A stretch of 5,461 nucleotides of DNA, taken from NCBI GenBank assembly GCA_016205055.1, contig JACQJK010000126.1, forward strand, positions 1 through 5,461, read 5' to 3'. A program made the translations under genes and the position numbers. Below, in pieces: positions 1-5,210 of this stretch (position 1 is the stretch's first letter; each line of letters begins with the position of its first letter). The notes below the pieces were generated by a model. That model did not search any database, was not told the origin of the DNA, and saw nothing but the letters and a program-made list of their open reading frames with translations. The stretch comes from Candidatus Doudnabacteria bacterium (GTDB lineage: Bacteria; Patescibacteriota; Doudnabacteria; UBA920; 2-01-FULL-50-11).

Positions 1-10
1 AACTAAGATA

Positions 11-39
11 ATTATACCAAAAAATTGTTCTTGCTTCAA
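11..39 (-). promoter_or_regulatory. Predicted sigma70-type promoter reading out of the left edge
   Basis: Read on the minus strand, a -35-like TTGAAG (34-39, four of six consensus bases) is followed after exactly 17 nt by a perfect TATAAT (11-16). Transcription would start near position 4 and run leftward into a gene beyond the window. The stretch is AT-rich and lies between rnc and whatever follows, so the next minus-strand gene probably has its own promoter. This is motif matching only. Confidence 0.5.
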
Positions 40-107
40 ATTAATCGCTCGATTTTTTAGTTTTTTTCCTTGATAGTCTAAAACACTCCGCGATCACCCA
101 AGTAGTC

Positions 108-131
108 ACTTTTCCGCGGCCGCGGTAAAGT
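108..131. repeat. 24-bp GC-core palindrome downstream of rnc
   Basis: The core at 114-125 is CCGCGG repeated twice and is self-complementary. It is extended by complementary ACTTT/AAAGT arms, with one T/T mismatch at 113/126. It stands out in an AT-rich spacer. There is no T-run on either side, so it does not look like a standard intrinsic terminator, although a strong hairpin could still protect or end the rnc transcript. Confidence 0.5.
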
Positions 132-146
132 CATAAAGTTTCTTTT

Positions 147-168
147 TTTGAGAAAAAAAATTCTCAAA
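147..168. repeat. AT-rich inverted repeat just after rnc
   Basis: An 8-bp perfect inverted repeat (TTTGAGAA / TTCTCAAA) surrounds a 6-nt homopolymer loop and begins 10 nt past the rnc stop codon. Only two of the eight pairs are G-C, and no U-run follows in the rnc direction. A role as transcript end signal is possible but weak. It is recorded because it is the hairpin closest to the stop codon. Confidence 0.35.
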
Positions 169-178
169 CAGGAACTAA

Positions 179-874
179 TTACACGTGCTTTTTCCATTCG
201 TCAGTGCGCAGGGCATCGGCGGCGGCGGCGAGCTCGGCTTCCTGCTTGGACGGGCCAGTGCCTTGGCCGACTTTGCTTTCCTCCACAAACACGCCCATCA
301 AAAACTCCTTATTATGATCCGGACCGACCTCGGTTAACACGCGATAAGTCGGGGTGATGCCGGACTTTTCTTGCACCAGCTCTTGCAACCGGCTTTTGGG
401 ATCAATATAATTTCCACTTTGGATGATTTCCGGCAGCTGGGTCAAAATGTGGCGATTGATGAACTCGTGGGTAAGCTCGTAGCCCGCATCCAAATACATC
501 GCGCCGATCACCGCCTCAAGCGCATTGGCCAAAATGACTTGCCGGGCGCGCCCCTGATCTTTGGCTTCCCCGCGGGAAAGCAAGATAAAGCGGTCCAGTC
601 CTAAAGTGCTGGCGACGGTGGCCAGCATTTTATAATTCACCAACGCCGAACGCAAATTGGTCAGTTCGCCCTCCGGATTGGGGAAATGCTGGTACAGGTA
701 ACCCGTCACCGCCAACTCCAAAACGGCATCGCCCAAAAATTCCAGCCGTTCGTTGTGCGGCAGAGAATAATCGCGGTGCTCGTTAATATATGAACGATGG
801 GTGAGCGCGGTCTGCAGTAAATCTTTGTTTTTGAAAACAAACTGGGTTTTTTTTTCTAGTTCGGCAAATTCCAT
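179..874 (-). CDS. rnc: Ribonuclease III
   Basis: This is the double-strand-specific endoribonuclease that processes rRNA precursors and other structured RNAs in the cytoplasm as a homodimer. Counting from the ATG at 874 (231 aa), the RNase III signature NERLEFLGDAV starts at residue 41. It supplies acidic metal ligands E42, E45 and D49, with E68 (in PEGEL) and E120 further on. The residue matching E. coli D114 is Asn (N117, in NALEA). A double-stranded-RNA-binding domain follows (about 157-227), starting DPKSRLQE and ending with GxGxSKQEAExxAA. Length and domain order are normal. A TTG at 889 would add five residues (MVNTQ). I prefer the ATG because it gives the usual short lead before the first helix, but neither start has a clear Shine-Dalgarno sequence. 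The stop is TAA. The gene lies downstream of tRNA-Val on the same strand. Confidence 0.96.
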   Translation of the reverse strand: MEFAELEKKTQFVFKNKDLLQTALTHRSYINEHRDYSLPHNERLEFLGDAVLELAVTGYLYQHFPNPEGELTNLRSALVNYKMLATVASTLGLDRFILLSRGEAKDQGRARQVILANALEAVIGAMYLDAGYELTHEFINRHILTQLPEIIQSGNYIDPKSRLQELVQEKSGITPTYRVLTEVGPDHNKEFLMGVFVEESKVGQGTGPSKQEAELAAAADALRTDEWKKHV

Positions 875-951
875 CTGGGTATTGACCAACGGCTCGCTTA
901 TACCTGGCTACTTTAAAAGAGTAAGCAAGTACAAACTAGCGTTGGAAATTA

Positions 952-957
952 ATTATA
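952..957 (-). promoter_or_regulatory. Possible -10 element for rnc
   Basis: A perfect TATAAT on the minus strand lies in the AT-rich spacer between tRNA-Val and rnc, and would start transcription about 70 nt before the rnc ATG. No convincing -35 hexamer sits 16-18 nt upstream, so this could be a weak promoter or chance in AT-rich DNA. rnc may instead be read through from the tRNA/GIY-YIG transcript. Confidence 0.3.
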
Positions 958-982
958 CAAAGAAGATTCTACTCATTTTATC

Positions 983-1059
983 TGGTGGGCGTGCCCCGAT
1001 TCGAACGGGGGGCCTTTACAATGTCAATGTAACGCTCTAACCAACTGAGCTACACGCCC
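983..1059 (-). tRNA. tRNA-Val (anticodon GAC)
   Basis: The minus strand folds into a full cloverleaf: acceptor GGGCGTG/CACGCCC, D-arm starting TAGCTCAG with GGTTAGAGC, and an anticodon stem TTACA/TGTAA closing the loop TTGACAT. The anticodon GAC (1023-1025) reads GUC and GUU valine codons. The T-arm has CCCCG/CGGGG around TTCGAAT, and the discriminator is A at 986. The 3' CCA is encoded (983-985), unlike in the tRNA-Leu genes to the right. The first 10 nt overlap the end of the GIY-YIG coding sequence, whose stop TAG is the conserved TAG at tRNA positions 8-10. Confidence 0.97.
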
Positions 1060-1292
1060 TCACTGAGTCTGCTTTTTATCAATCTTCTTCCTGCAGCTGT
1101 TTTAAAGTAGAGTTCTCTTTTTCTGGCAGTCGCAAAGTCCTCAAAATGTTCCTGATACGCGACCCTTAAACCTGACATCTTTGCGGTTGTATGTGTGCGG
1201 CCAGACTTATGCTCAGAAAGTCTGCGGGCTAGATCATTTGTTAAACCCTTATATAGCTTACCTTGGCTGTCACGCAATACATAGATATACAT
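1050..1292 (-). CDS. Small stand-alone GIY-YIG domain protein (UPF0213/YhbQ-like)
   Basis: An 80-residue protein made almost entirely of one GIY-YIG nuclease domain. Visible are the first Tyr strand (YIYVL, 2-6), the second motif as LYKG (13-16, Lys in place of the usual Ile), then NDLARRLSEHKSG (19-31) with the conserved Arg, and the helix ARKRE (56-60) with the conserved Glu, followed by KTAAGRR. Small proteins of this type are common in bacteria. Nuclease activity on branched or damaged DNA has been suggested for relatives, and the real substrate is unknown. The ATG at 1292 has GGAG only 1 nt away, with AAGAG 6 nt away as the alternative ribosome site. No earlier start fits the fold. The C-terminus runs into the 5' end of tRNA-Val on the same strand, so both probably share a transcript whose tRNA processing would cut through the end of the coding region. 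Confidence 0.9.
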   Translation of the reverse strand: MYIYVLRDSQGKLYKGLTNDLARRLSEHKSGRTHTTAKMSGLRVAYQEHFEDFATARKRELYFKTAAGRRLIKSRLSEGV

Positions 1293-1311
1293 ACTCCGCT
1301 CTTAGTCGCTC

Positions 1312-1348
1312 CCCGCCCGACCGAATGACTTTCGGCCGTTCGGGCGGG
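1312..1348. repeat. 37-bp nested GC-rich palindrome between ftsH and the GIY-YIG gene
   Basis: Outer arms cccgcccga (1312-1320) and tcgggcggg (1340-1348) are perfectly complementary over 9 bp. Inside lies a second hairpin, ccgaa/ttcgg, with a 5-nt loop, plus a 4-nt bulge. It resembles the palindromes at 4850-4886 (also 37 bp) and 5227-5260 in architecture, though not in sequence. No U-run follows on the minus strand, so a simple intrinsic terminator for ftsH is not supported. It may be a dispersed palindromic repeat or a transcript-stabilising hairpin. Confidence 0.6.
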
Positions 1349-1384
1349 TACCGCTTATGCTAATCGCCCTCGCTAAAAGTTTTA

Positions 1385-4300
1385 TTAAGCCGGCATAGGA
1401 TTGGGCGTGGTCGGCGCCGGGGCCGGGGCGGAAAATAGCTTTTTCTTTTCTGCCGGCATAACGTCCGCCACAATTTTCTCAAACTCTTCTCGTTCGATGG
1501 TTTCCTGCTCGATCAATTTTTTGGCAATCTCTTCCAGCTTGTGCCGGAACTTTTTGATCACGCCGGTAGCGGTTTTATACGCTTCGTCAATGATGGTGCG
1601 GACCTCGGCGTCGATTTTGGTGGCGACTTTTTCCGAATAATTCTTCTGCTCGCCGATTTCCCGACCCAAAAAAATCATTTCGTGCCGGTCGCCGAAAGTC
1701 ATCGGGCCCAGCTTCTCGCTCATGCCGTAAGTGGTCACCATTTTCCGGGCTAAGTCAGTGGCGACTCGCAAGTCATTGGAAGCCCCGGTGGTCATTTCGT
1801 CAAAAACCAACCGCTCGGCCGCCAGCCCGCCCATGGACACGGCGATGTCGTCCATAAACTCGGAACGCGAGTGAAGGTTTTTATCTTCGGTGGGCAGTTT
1901 CAGCGTATAGCCGGCTGCTCGGCCGCGAGCAACAATGGAAACTTTATGCACCGGGTCGGCGTTCGGCAAAATCGCGGCCACCAGCGCATGCCCGGCCTCG
2001 TGATGAGCAGCGATACTTTTTTCTTTTTTGCTCAACACGTGGCCTTTGCGTTCCGGCCCCAGCATGACTTTTTCAATCGACTCGAAAAGCTCCTGTTGCG
2101 CCACAGCTTTCTTGTTGCGCCGGGCAACCAAAATCGCCGCTTCGTTGACCAGATTTTCCAAATCCGCGCCGGTAAACCCGGGCGTGCGCTCGGCGACGGC
2201 TCGTAAATTAACATCACGCGCTAGCGGCTTGTTGCGGGCGTGAATTTTCAAAATGGCTTCCCGGTCGTTAATGTCCGGCTGGTCAATCACCACCTGGCGG
2301 TCAAACCGCCCGGGGCGCAATAACGCCGGATCCAAAACGTCGGGACGGTTGGTGTTATGCAGAAGTAACGGCGTAACTCCGCCAAAAAATGCTTCGTTGT
2401 TGCAGCCGCAAAAATCATACACATAATCGTTAAACGGCTGCTTGCGGATGTAACGAATGATCGGCCTTACAACCGAAGCTTTACCGTCAACTTTGACCAA
2501 GGGATTTTGAGTCTTGCCAAAACCCAAACGCCAGGCCTTAACAGCGGCCAAAGGTCTGCCGCCGTTGATGATGCGTCCTTCCCGTGCGATAAACGAATGC
2601 ACATAAGACTTAAACCCATGCATGCGTGAAAGCCAATTCAACTCCCAAATAATCTGCTGACTAACGGACGTAATTTCCAAACGGCCGCGCTTATCCTCAT
2701 GGCCGTCGCCGTTGAAATATCCTCTGAAAAATTCCACGAAATAATCCTTCGGCGCTTCAAATAAAAATCCCGGCACGTGTTTATTATGCGCGCCCTGTCC
2801 GCAGTATTCAGCAAAAAACTTGGCCAGGGGCTTGCTGTAATAAATAATATTAGTCGCTTTACCTCGCGTAATTTCCTTGTCCGGTTCCAAGCTGAAAATC
2901 GTTTTCATCAGACGCTTAATATCTCGAATTTTTTCAACTTCCTTAACGTTCAAACAGAAATCCACTTCCTTCCTGGAATAACCCTCTGCTGCATAGTAAC
3001 CCAAAATCCTCATCAAAGCGGGGGTTACAACAACCCTTTCAGGCAGTTCATGCGCAAAATACTCGCGGCTCAAAACCCGAGGCATGGCGCGACCAAGCTG
3101 CCAATGAGAAATTGTTGTCTGCGATACCCCGCCTTGCACTGCCAATTGCGCCTGTGCAATTCCGCCTCGCCCGGCCATAACCAATTCGTAAAATTTTTGA
3201 ACCATCTGGGTACCTGCGAAAACCGATTCATAAACCGGCAGTTCCAAATAGAAATTTGGCTGGAATTGATAAGCTCTAACCTCTTTAGCGGATTTTTTAC
3301 TACGATTAACAATATAGGGGATGTCAACCAAACTTTCTCCGACCTCCAACTGATCGACTCGCTTGGCGACTACTCCCCATTTGCTTCGCACAAAAACGGA
3401 ATGGTTGCCGGTAGTGCGAATTTTACCGCCCAGATACTCTATTTCGTAAATTTCTTTCACCTTATGGCGAAAAACCGACTTGACTTTCTGAAAACGACTA
3501 TGCCCAAAATAAGTGTGGGCCTGTAAGGTCTTCGGTGAAAATTTCTTTTCAAAACCCAAAACTTCTATGTCAGACGAGGACTTTTCCACATTCTCTTCGC
3601 CCGCCTCATAATAAGCATCGATAACTTGGGCTATGGGCATAAGCTTTACTTTTCCCTGCTTTTTGACCAAAACCGGAGTATCACCGGTAACGCTCGCCGC
3701 CATCACGATCACGTTGGTATCGTTATCAAACCCGTCCATTTCCACCAAAATCTGGTTTAAAGTCTGCTCGCGCTCATCATGCCCGCCGCCCAAGCCCGCC
3801 CCCCGCTGGCGCCCCACCGCGTCAATTTCATCCACAAACACGATTGCAGGCGCGTGTTTTTTGGCTTTGACAAAAAGATCGCGCACCCGGCTTGCGCCCA
3901 CCCCCACAAACATCTCCACAAATTCCGAGCCGGACATGTGAAAAAACGGCACGTTTGCTTCGCCCGCCACGGCGCGAGCAAGCAGCGTCTTGCCGCAACC
4001 GGGCGCGCCGAGTAACAAAACGCCTTTGGGAATGCGCGCGCCTAATGCCAAAAACTTCTGCGGGTAACGCAAGAACTCCACGATTTCTTGCAACTCTTCT
4101 TTGGCTTCCCGCAAGCCGGCCACGTCGTCGAAAGTCACGCGTTTCTTAATGCCTCCGGCGCCGGCCAGACGCGCGGACGATTGGCCAAACGACAAGGCGC
4201 GGGTATTGGCGCCCGAAACCTGGCGCATTAAAAAGTAAATAAAGGCGCCGACAAAAAGCAGCGGCACCAAAAAGGGCAAAATTGAAGTTAAAAATAAAGA

Positions 4301-4618
4301 GGAGGCGGAAATTTCTTTGGGGTCGAGCGCCACGGCTTTCAATTTTTCCCGATCCGCGCCCAGATTCACTAATGATTCGCTTAAAGCCGCGTCGCTTTCC
4401 TTGCGCGATTTAAGTTTTGTGCCGTCAGTAAGAAACGCGGTCAATTTGTTTTCCTGAATCTCGATCTTCTCCACTTCGCCCGCGTTGATTTTGTCAACAA
4501 GCGCGGTCAAAGAAATCGGCTCGCTTCCCTTGCTTTCCGGAAACAGCAGGGTCAAAAGTCCCGCCAAGAAGAAGAAGATTAAAAAAGCGACAACGATATT
4601 TTTGGCAAACTTGCTCAT
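1385..4618 (-). CDS. ftsH: ATP-dependent zinc metalloprotease FtsH, intein-containing precursor
   Basis: This is the membrane-anchored AAA+ protease that extracts and degrades membrane and cytosolic proteins as a hexamer. The precursor has 1077 residues. Removing the intein (S309-N755) leaves 630, normal for the family. Membrane segments lie at about 8-27 and 108-131, flanking the external domain. The AAA+ core has Walker A GAPGCGKT (204-211, a variant of GPPGTGKT), pore motif MFVG (236-239), Walker B IVFVDEID (259-266), then after the intein the SRH TNRPDVLDPALLRPGR with sensor-1 N757 and arginine fingers R768 and R771. The protease has HEAGH (873-877) and third zinc ligand D949 in TTGASND. 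The tail is Pro/Ala-rich (from about 1063). The ATG at 4618 precedes a typical FtsH N-terminus. AAAGG lies about 13 nt upstream, a poor spacing. A 17-nt-spaced promoter lies at 4667-4695. The gene appears to be a single unit; the next gene is 92 nt downstream. Confidence 0.97.
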   Translation of the reverse strand: MSKFAKNIVVAFLIFFFLAGLLTLLFPESKGSEPISLTALVDKINAGEVEKIEIQENKLTAFLTDGTKLKSRKESDAALSESLVNLGADREKLKAVALDPKEISASSLFLTSILPFLVPLLFVGAFIYFLMRQVSGANTRALSFGQSSARLAGAGGIKKRVTFDDVAGLREAKEELQEIVEFLRYPQKFLALGARIPKGVLLLGAPGCGKTLLARAVAGEANVPFFHMSGSEFVEMFVGVGASRVRDLFVKAKKHAPAIVFVDEIDAVGRQRGAGLGGGHDEREQTLNQILVEMDGFDNDTNVIVMAASVTGDTPVLVKKQGKVKLMPIAQVIDAYYEAGEENVEKSSSDIEVLGFEKKFSPKTLQAHTYFGHSRFQKVKSVFRHKVKEIYEIEYLGGKIRTTGNHSVFVRSKWGVVAKRVDQLEVGESLVDIPYIVNRSKKSAKEVRAYQFQPNFYLELPVYESVFAGTQMVQKFYELVMAGRGGIAQAQLAVQGGVSQTTISHWQLGRAMPRVLSREYFAHELPERVVVTPALMRILGYYAAEGYSRKEVDFCLNVKEVEKIRDIKRLMKTIFSLEPDKEITRGKATNIIYYSKPLAKFFAEYCGQGAHNKHVPGFLFEAPKDYFVEFFRGYFNGDGHEDKRGRLEITSVSQQIIWELNWLSRMHGFKSYVHSFIAREGRIINGGRPLAAVKAWRLGFGKTQNPLVKVDGKASVVRPIIRYIRKQPFNDYVYDFCGCNNEAFFGGVTPLLLHNTNRPDVLDPALLRPGRFDRQVVIDQPDINDREAILKIHARNKPLARDVNLRAVAERTPGFTGADLENLVNEAAILVARRNKKAVAQQELFESIEKVMLGPERKGHVLSKKEKSIAAHHEAGHALVAAILPNADPVHKVSIVARGRAAGYTLKLPTEDKNLHSRSEFMDDIAVSMGGLAAERLVFDEMTTGASNDLRVATDLARKMVTTYGMSEKLGPMTFGDRHEMIFLGREIGEQKNYSEKVATKIDAEVRTIIDEAYKTATGVIKKFRHKLEEIAKKLIEQETIEREEFEKIVADVMPAEKKKLFSAPAPAPTTPNPMPA
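2354..3694 (-). mobile_element. Intein with LAGLIDADG homing endonuclease inside FtsH
   Basis: A 447-residue in-frame insertion interrupts FtsH between A308 and T756. Block A starts at Ser1 (S309) with SVTGDTPVLV. Block B holds the TxxH motif as TGNH (403-406). The C-terminal part reads VYDF (733-736), then NNEAFFGG, and ends LLLHN with penultimate His754 and terminal Asn755. The +1 residue is Thr756. This predicts splicing by Ser1 N-O acyl shift, transfer to Thr+1 and Asn cyclisation, sealing VMAA to TNRPD. The endonuclease has two LAGLIDADG-type motifs, ILGYYAAEG (538-546, acidic E545) and FFRGYFNGDG (630-639, acidic D638), so both catalytic acids are present and it may still be active. A helix-turn-helix-like segment (about 484-514) lies before the first motif. 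The DNA looks less GC-rich than the flanking ftsH sequence. All essential splicing residues appear intact. Confidence 0.95.
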
Positions 4619-4666
4619 AATTCTAGTTTTCCTTTACTATATTCGAGGCGATAAAATAGTATTCAG

Positions 4667-4695
4667 ATTTTAAAACACTTTGCTCACCAAGTCAA
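4667..4695 (-). promoter_or_regulatory. Predicted sigma70-type promoter of ftsH
   Basis: On the minus strand TTGACT (4690-4695) is followed by a 17-nt spacer and TAAAAT (4667-4672). Each box matches five of six consensus bases. The predicted start near 4660 leaves a leader of about 42 nt before the ftsH ATG at 4618. No heat-shock (CIRCE-like) inverted repeat was seen in the leader. Confidence 0.65.
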
Positions 4696-4808
4696 GACAA
4701 ATGATATAAACGGAATACCTGTGTTTGCCGCTCTACTTCGAAGGACACTGCTCCGTTTCTATCAACCTTTATGGAAAAATGCCGTGATATGTTTGATGAA
4801 AATGCTCG

Positions 4809-4834
4809 CACTGCGTAGCCTTGGCGAAGCAGTG
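4809..4834. repeat. 26-bp palindrome abutting the tRNA-A 3' end
   Basis: Arms cactgc (4809-4814) and gcagtg (4829-4834) enclose an inner GCC/GGC pair. It begins at the last acceptor base of tRNA fragment A and is flanked by aatgctcg on the left and gcgaggtggga on the right. tRNA B has the uninterrupted version of the same text (aatgctcgaggtggga, 4994-5009). The comparison suggests the palindrome was inserted into a B-like 3' acceptor strand. Confidence 0.6.
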
Positions 4835-4897
4835 GGCGAGGTGGGAGTCCCCCGATAGTAGTCCGCCCGAGGCGGACACTGCGGGGAAAAAACCCAC
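4833..4897 (-). pseudogene. 3' end of tRNA-Leu-like gene A, T-loop split by a palindrome
   Basis: On the minus strand ATTGTGGGTT matches the start of the T-arm of tRNA B. It is followed by a 37-bp palindrome and then GACTCCCAC and the acceptor strand CTCGCCC with discriminator A (4833). T-stem strands GTGGG (4893-4897) and CCCAC (4841-4845) are complementary. CTCGCCC is perfectly complementary to GGGCGAG at 5269-5275, 430 nt upstream, which identifies the partner 5' fragment. No anticodon arm of its own is recognisable between the two ends, so A is probably a wrecked gene. No CCA is encoded. Confidence 0.6.
4850..4886. repeat. 37-bp nested palindrome in the T-loop of tRNA fragment A
   Basis: Outer arms ccccg/cgggg (4850-4854, 4882-4886) enclose a perfect 7-bp inner stem gtccgcc/ggcggac with loop cga. 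The element lies precisely where the T-loop of a tRNA would be. The closing pentamers are the same as those of the palindrome at 5227-5260 in the D-loop of the same tRNA, suggesting one element family. Confidence 0.7.
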
Positions 4898-4908
4898 AAT
4901 TTGAACAA

Positions 4909-4996
4909 TGCCGACGGTCGGATTCGAACCGACATGCTCTTGCGAGCGCTGGTCCTAAACCCAAGCCTGCCCCGTTAAATAAACCGCTATCCAAAT
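4909..4996 (-). pseudogene. Degenerate tRNA-Leu(UAG)-like unit D
   Basis: The 3' two-thirds are convincing: T-arm GTCGG/CCGAC around TTCGAAT, a long class II variable arm with stem GCTC/GAGC, an anticodon region TTTAGGA with TAG at 4955-4957, acceptor strand CGTCGGC and discriminator A (4909). The 5' side fails. No GCCGACG strand is present. The seven bases before the D-arm-like TAGCGG (ATTTGGA, 4990-4996) do not pair, and they share one base with the discriminator of tRNA B. The anticodon stem pairs only with an 8-nt loop or a bulge. The D-loop contains one arm of a 13-bp inverted repeat (4970-4982). Most likely a pseudogene; a 3' half joined to another 5' piece is the alternative. Confidence 0.55.
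4970..4982. repeat. Left arm of a 13-bp perfect inverted repeat enclosing tRNA B/C
   Basis: The plus strand reads ccccgttaaataa here, and the exact reverse complement lies at 5198-5210. The 215 nt between the arms contain interrupted tRNA B and intact tRNA C. The arms fall in D-loop or anticodon-side sequence of tRNA-like units D and A, so transcribed RNA could fold to bring the A 5' end next to the D 3' part. Confidence 0.75.
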
Positions 4997-5191
4997 GCTC
5001 GAGGTGGGATTTGAACCCACAATCCCTTACGGGAACAGCGTCCTAAGCGCTGCGCGCCCGCCTGCCTTGATTATGCCTTGGGAGAGATTCGAACTCTCAC
5101 GGGTTTCCCCACTGGCTCCTAAGGCCAGCGCGTCTGCCAATTCCGCCACCAAGGCATTTCGGGCAGGTATTCCAAGTTCCGCCACTCGAGC
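4996..5191 (-). tRNA. tRNA-Leu (UAG) B, interrupted in the D-loop by a whole tRNA
   Basis: The 5' part starts at 5191 with acceptor GCTCGAG, then TG, D-stem GCG and the D-loop start GAACTTGG. Sequence then runs into tRNA C. The 3' part resumes after C: GGCAGGCGGG (D-loop), D-stem CGC, anticodon stem CAGCG/CGCTG around CTTAGGA (anticodon TAG at 5043-5045), variable arm TCCC/GGGA, T-arm GTGGG/CCCAC with TTCAAAT, and acceptor CTCGAGC with discriminator A (4996). Acceptor and D-stem halves pair perfectly across the interruption. CCTGCC (5162-5167) and GGCAGG (5061-5066) could form a 6-bp stem at the base of the insert. All stems are intact, so this could be a functional split or spliced tRNA, or a recent insertional casualty. 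No CCA is encoded. Confidence 0.6.
5074..5155 (-). tRNA. tRNA-Leu (anticodon UAG) C
   Basis: A complete canonical class II tRNA of 82 nt: acceptor GCCTTGG/CCAAGGC, D-arm GCG-GAATTGGCAGA-CGC, anticodon stem CTGGC/GCCAG with loop CTTAGGA (anticodon TAG at 5119-5121), variable arm GGG-GAAA-CCC, T-arm GAGAG/CTCTC with TTCGAAT, and discriminator A. It would read CUA and probably other CUN leucine codons. CCA is not encoded, so a CCA-adding enzyme is needed. It lies entirely within the D-loop position of tRNA B. Confidence 0.96.
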
Positions 5192-5197
5192 GAGTCA

Positions 5198-5210
5198 TTA
5201 TTTAACGGGG
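5198..5210. repeat. Right arm of the 13-bp inverted repeat enclosing tRNA B/C
   Basis: The plus strand reads ttatttaacgggg, the exact reverse complement of 4970-4982. On the minus strand this arm follows the GGCAGA D-loop remnant of tRNA fragment A, where the D-stem and anticodon arm should be. Confidence 0.75.

Noticed and set aside
1312..1348. Intrinsic terminator for ftsH
   Set aside because: The hairpin is strong, but GAGCGAC follows it on the minus strand instead of a U-run.
1871..2243. Plus-strand open frames over the FtsH protease half
   Set aside because: They are antisense shadows of the HEAGH-containing region of FtsH, with no start signals or known domains.
2777..3526. 250-codon plus-strand open frame inside the intein
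   Set aside because: It lies antisense to the intein, which has clear splicing and LAGLIDADG motifs on the minus strand. Its translation shows no recognisable domain.
4692..4994. Minus-strand 100-codon open frame between the tRNAs and ftsH
   Set aside because: It runs through tRNA D and the palindromes, so most of it is not protein-coding. Its last 35 or so residues look mildly protein-like, but no start codon or ribosome site supports a separate gene.
5067..5161. Group I intron in tRNA B
   Set aside because: The interruption is about 95-100 nt and is almost wholly tRNA C. There is no room for a group I core, and the split is in the D-loop, not the anticodon arm.
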